Positions 62,901 through 64,000 of a stretch of DNA of 64,000 nucleotides are shown here, piece by piece. Source of the DNA: Streptomyces narbonensis (GTDB taxonomy: Bacteria > Actinomycetota > Actinomycetes > Streptomycetales > Streptomycetaceae); contig NZ_BMSF01000002.1 in assembly GCF_014649015.1 (NCBI RefSeq), forward strand, positions 1 through 64,000, read 5' to 3'. The position numbers were made by a program, and so were the translations under genes. Numbering within the stretch: the stretch's first letter is position 1; each line of letters starts with the position of its first letter. The notes under the pieces are model-generated. The model had not been told where the DNA came from. It was given only the letters and a program-made list of their open reading frames with translations, and did no database searches.

Positions 62901-63539
62901 GAGGCCGAGTACCGCGAGTACGGCGACACGGACGTCGAATGGCTCGCTCCGCTCCGGCAGTTCTGGGAGGTCACCTACCCGGGGGCCCTCGACATGCGCT
63001 TCCCGCCGGGAACCCGCGCGGCCCGCTCCACCCTCCGCGCCCTCTTCGACCGGCACGGGCCGGCGGGCGCGGGGCGGGGGAGGGGCCGGGGGCCGGGCAC
63101 GGACGGGGGTGTGGGAGCTGCGGGCCAGGGGCAGGGTCCGATTCCGGGCCAGGGCCATGGGCACGGCCACGAGCAGGGCCATGGGCACGGCCAGGGCCAG
63201 GGCCATGGTCAGGGACAGAGACAAGACCAGGCGCAGAGTCACGGGCACGGGCACGGGCAGAGTCAGGGTCAGGGCCAGAGTCACGGGCACGGACAAAGTC
63301 ACGGCCAGGGCCAGGGGCACGGCCAGGGCCAGGGGCACGGCCAGGGGCGCGGGGCCGGGCAGGCGCCGCCGCCGGGAGCGGGGTGGTACGGACAGGCCTC
63401 CGGGACCGGGCGGGCCGGTGAGGCGCCGAGGTCCGAGGACCCCGGCCGGTCCTTCTACGACGGGGATTGGGAGACGGAGCCCGAGCCCGAGTTCGAACAC
63501 GACGGGTACCCCTGGGACCCGGAAGAGGAGGAGCAGTGA
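59931..63539 (+). CDS. Tubulin-like GTPase-fold protein
   Basis: A 1202-aa protein. The N-terminus MLFVGLGGTGGRIGTELERS is a tubulin/FtsZ-type glycine loop, and FVAFSVAGGTGAGIFYDFIH (GGTGAG at 196-201) matches the tubulin signature, here in the Tubulin_2-like form. The next segment, KIYPLVVMPSAFPP, fits the following strand. About 750 further residues are mainly helical without motifs I recognise. The final 140 residues contain a His/Gly/Gln-rich repeat and an acidic end. The ATG has GGGAG eight bases upstream. GTGA overlap with the gene that leaves the window. Confidence 0.82.
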   Translation: MKIYQPMLFVGLGGTGGRIGTELERSLRRELCGPDGTDLVDGGRRMPFQLPDCLQFVYADFSEAELTKQPQFKAKGAEGAAFARTSRMIRDLLPTDFDSSPEVTEMLRVSVPEETRLWLPPRLRQPRVAPLNSGAGQLPTVGRSALFATLRSGLEPVLRQLREAIGAIGQAAGDLHRVGGGKIRGCDVFVAFSVAGGTGAGIFYDFIHLIGHEFRNAKVPGVKIYPLVVMPSAFPPEAGGGREAELNAARALVDLSRLVDDQNMPDSTDSVGDVEQRGRLSVTYPRDGVVALRPATMQTAFLFSKPSVIGAEDLRRSITAMVMSLIGTELSESNGGVAHADDDYQSFAERFVNKAVERSTPARSGIGYRGMSTSLAASLTVPVDDLAEIVAARLLAQAVRGMDERARRPARDGSEAVRDLFVRSGIGRLWNREAPDVPGPEDLPRGRKDIAQELQHRLGDMEDALRRLDANLAREIPRLTEDFRPGYGARELLGLIGPFQLEAVLHGLPAHPERVARVGFTGMLDNRRNEPERPSHVQAAAPPIPPIKGSFGGVVPARWNDPDVQDTLAAQQAWYQWRARSLWHRGWQAGETQWRLALTRTVNELGELTKALRAHEQDEARNFADRRRDLYRDDRAGIAYLLPPQNTLRAFYDDVVDRLAQSEGLPEATDAAALLDKLVRPDDWRNALDAVRRSPGAPVKEIKQVLERRVKKLFGEANEAKFTRPLLPSMELLLRAAAGDEGAESKVDPRWLDQFRARLAGLLPVGFVPDGSGPMKILIVHPASESDGRAAGFLRQALNLPAKADQEYRAVDTHSLTVVLFRSGMNLTDISEVRSVLSLWSDARDSAGEDDFLHWRQRLGYQDDWLVATEQDRQRIMHRLLCAMWNGDIATEGPAESPDLVRIRLREGESATMSLRLEGFDGSLSSWAGMLRAYERWALLDEGQIIEVFCERLMRTLPKGLSQVPQPPSRLFTHFVEEVAPRQLVLLDRLEAEYREYGDTDVEWLAPLRQFWEVTYPGALDMRFPPGTRAARSTLRALFDRHGPAGAGRGRGRGPGTDGGVGAAGQGQGPIPGQGHGHGHEQGHGHGQGQGHGQGQRQDQAQSHGHGHGQSQGQGQSHGHGQSHGQGQGHGQGQGHGQGRGAGQAPPPGAGWYGQASGTGRAGEAPRSEDPGRSFYDGDWETEPEPEFEHDGYPWDPEEEEQ
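63121..63358 (+). repeat. GGCCAG/GGGCAC hexamer array encoding a His/Gly/Gln tail
   Basis: Repeated six-base units encode (GHGQ)n, (GQGH)n and (GHGH)n in the tail of the tubulin-like protein. The many histidines could bind metal ions. The reading frame is kept through the whole array. Confidence 0.92.
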
Positions 63540-64000
63540 ACCACCGGGTCCTCCCCGAACGGCCCCTGCCGGGCCACGCCGTCTGCCTCGACCTGCGGGC
63601 GGGCGGCCCGGACGACCCCGGCGCCGCCGTCCGCGCGGCACTTGACGCCCCCCAGCCCGGCGGCGAACGGCGGTTCCTCGTCGTCGACGAGGCCGACGGG
63701 CTCGTCGGCCACCAGCTCCTCTACGAGCGCCTCTCCTCCTACGGCCCCGCCCAGATCGTGTGCCTGGCCGTCGGAGCGCGCGGCGACAGGACGCTGCGCC
63801 GCACCCTGACCCTGCGTCCGCCCGCCGCCGGAGTGCTGTGGCTCCTCGACATCGGGGGCGACGACGAGGCCGGCGGCGGCGACGGGACCGACGCCGCCCT
63901 GCGCCCGCTCGTCGAGGTGCTGGCCACCCCGGAGGTCTTCGACGCCGTCCTCGGCTCGCTCGGGGACGTCGTGCACGGCGTGGCCGTACCCGCGGTGCGG
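63536..64000 (+). CDS. Partial gene of unknown function, continues beyond the window
   Basis: An open frame starts at the GTG overlapping the tubulin-like gene's stop and has no stop codon through base 64000 (155 codons). The product begins VNHRVLPERPLPGHAVCLDL and contains RRFLVVDEADGLVGHQLLYE (Asp/Glu-rich strand, Walker B-like) and PAAGVLWLLDIGGDDEAGGG. Codon use matches its neighbours. No family is recognised from this part. The overlap makes it the seventh gene of the operon. Confidence 0.75.
   Translation, partial: MNHRVLPERPLPGHAVCLDLRAGGPDDPGAAVRAALDAPQPGGERRFLVVDEADGLVGHQLLYERLSSYGPAQIVCLAVGARGDRTLRRTLTLRPPAAGVLWLLDIGGDDEAGGGDGTDAALRPLVEVLATPEVFDAVLGSLGDVVHGVAVPAVR

Overview
The window is high-GC actinobacterial DNA, almost certainly from Streptomyces or a close relative such as Kitasatospora. 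The evidence is the strong third-position G/C bias, frequent GTG starts, GTGA/ATGA stop-start overlaps, several leaderless-looking starts, and actinobacterial families (DUF3093, DUF3710, DUF3159, DUF3040, DUF6099, a SepF paralogue, an F420-type LLM oxidoreductase, bacterial Pnkp/Hen1). I saw no rRNA or tRNA gene, insertion sequence or CRISPR array. Names rest on reading motifs; no database search was possible.

Layout. 0.2-2.8 kb: core genes (DUF3093, PaaI-type thioesterase, dut, DUF3710). 2.9-12.2 kb: a lone ABC ATPase, then a potassium block: KdpD/KdpE without a Kdp pump, two TrkA-type RCK proteins, and a KimA-like APC transporter, with an OB-fold protein and DUF3159 between. 12.2-19.5 kb: an Fe-S RNA uridine methyltransferase, an HTH-TOBE regulator, an arginine deiminase/antiporter pair, DUF1269, a lipoprotein and a BaeRF3-like protein. 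19.8-27.0 kb: a candidate defence or RNA-processing operon made of a 1462-aa Ski2-like helicase, a degenerate NYN plus LOTUS-like protein, a 65-aa peptide and a 399-aa protein with a HEPN-like C-terminus. 27.3-33.9 kb: an ArsB/NhaD-type transporter, a 34-bp minisatellite, DUF3040, a KhtT/KhtU-like (CpeA/CpeB-like) cation/proton antiporter, a two-component pair and a decayed RCK potassium-channel gene. 34.1-43.9 kb: a HemK-like methyltransferase, a metallophosphoesterase, a hydroxyproline-type catabolic set (DHDPS-family deaminase, proline racemase-family epimerase, GntR, aminotransferase), a SepF paralogue, an AAA ATPase coupled to a MazG-like pyrophosphohydrolase, and DUF6099. 44.2-50.2 kb: an LLM oxidoreductase, homocysteine methyltransferase, and the Hen1-Pnkp RNA repair pair. 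50.4-64.0 kb: a Crp/Fnr regulator followed by a seven-gene tightly packed run: class III cyclase-like protein, P-loop/solenoid protein, SPFH-like protein, Pycsar-effector-like membrane protein, VWA membrane protein, tubulin-like GTPase, and an unfinished gene leaving the window.

The most interesting region is the last one. A cNMP-binding-type regulator, a cyclase-like protein and a PycTM-like membrane effector suggest a cyclic-nucleotide circuit, here built together with a tubulin-like GTPase, a VWA protein and an SPFH-like scaffold. I know of no characterised system with this composition. The helicase/NYN-LOTUS operon is the second candidate. A further theme is the heavy load of short tandem repeats that lengthen low-complexity tails of many proteins and fill several spacers.
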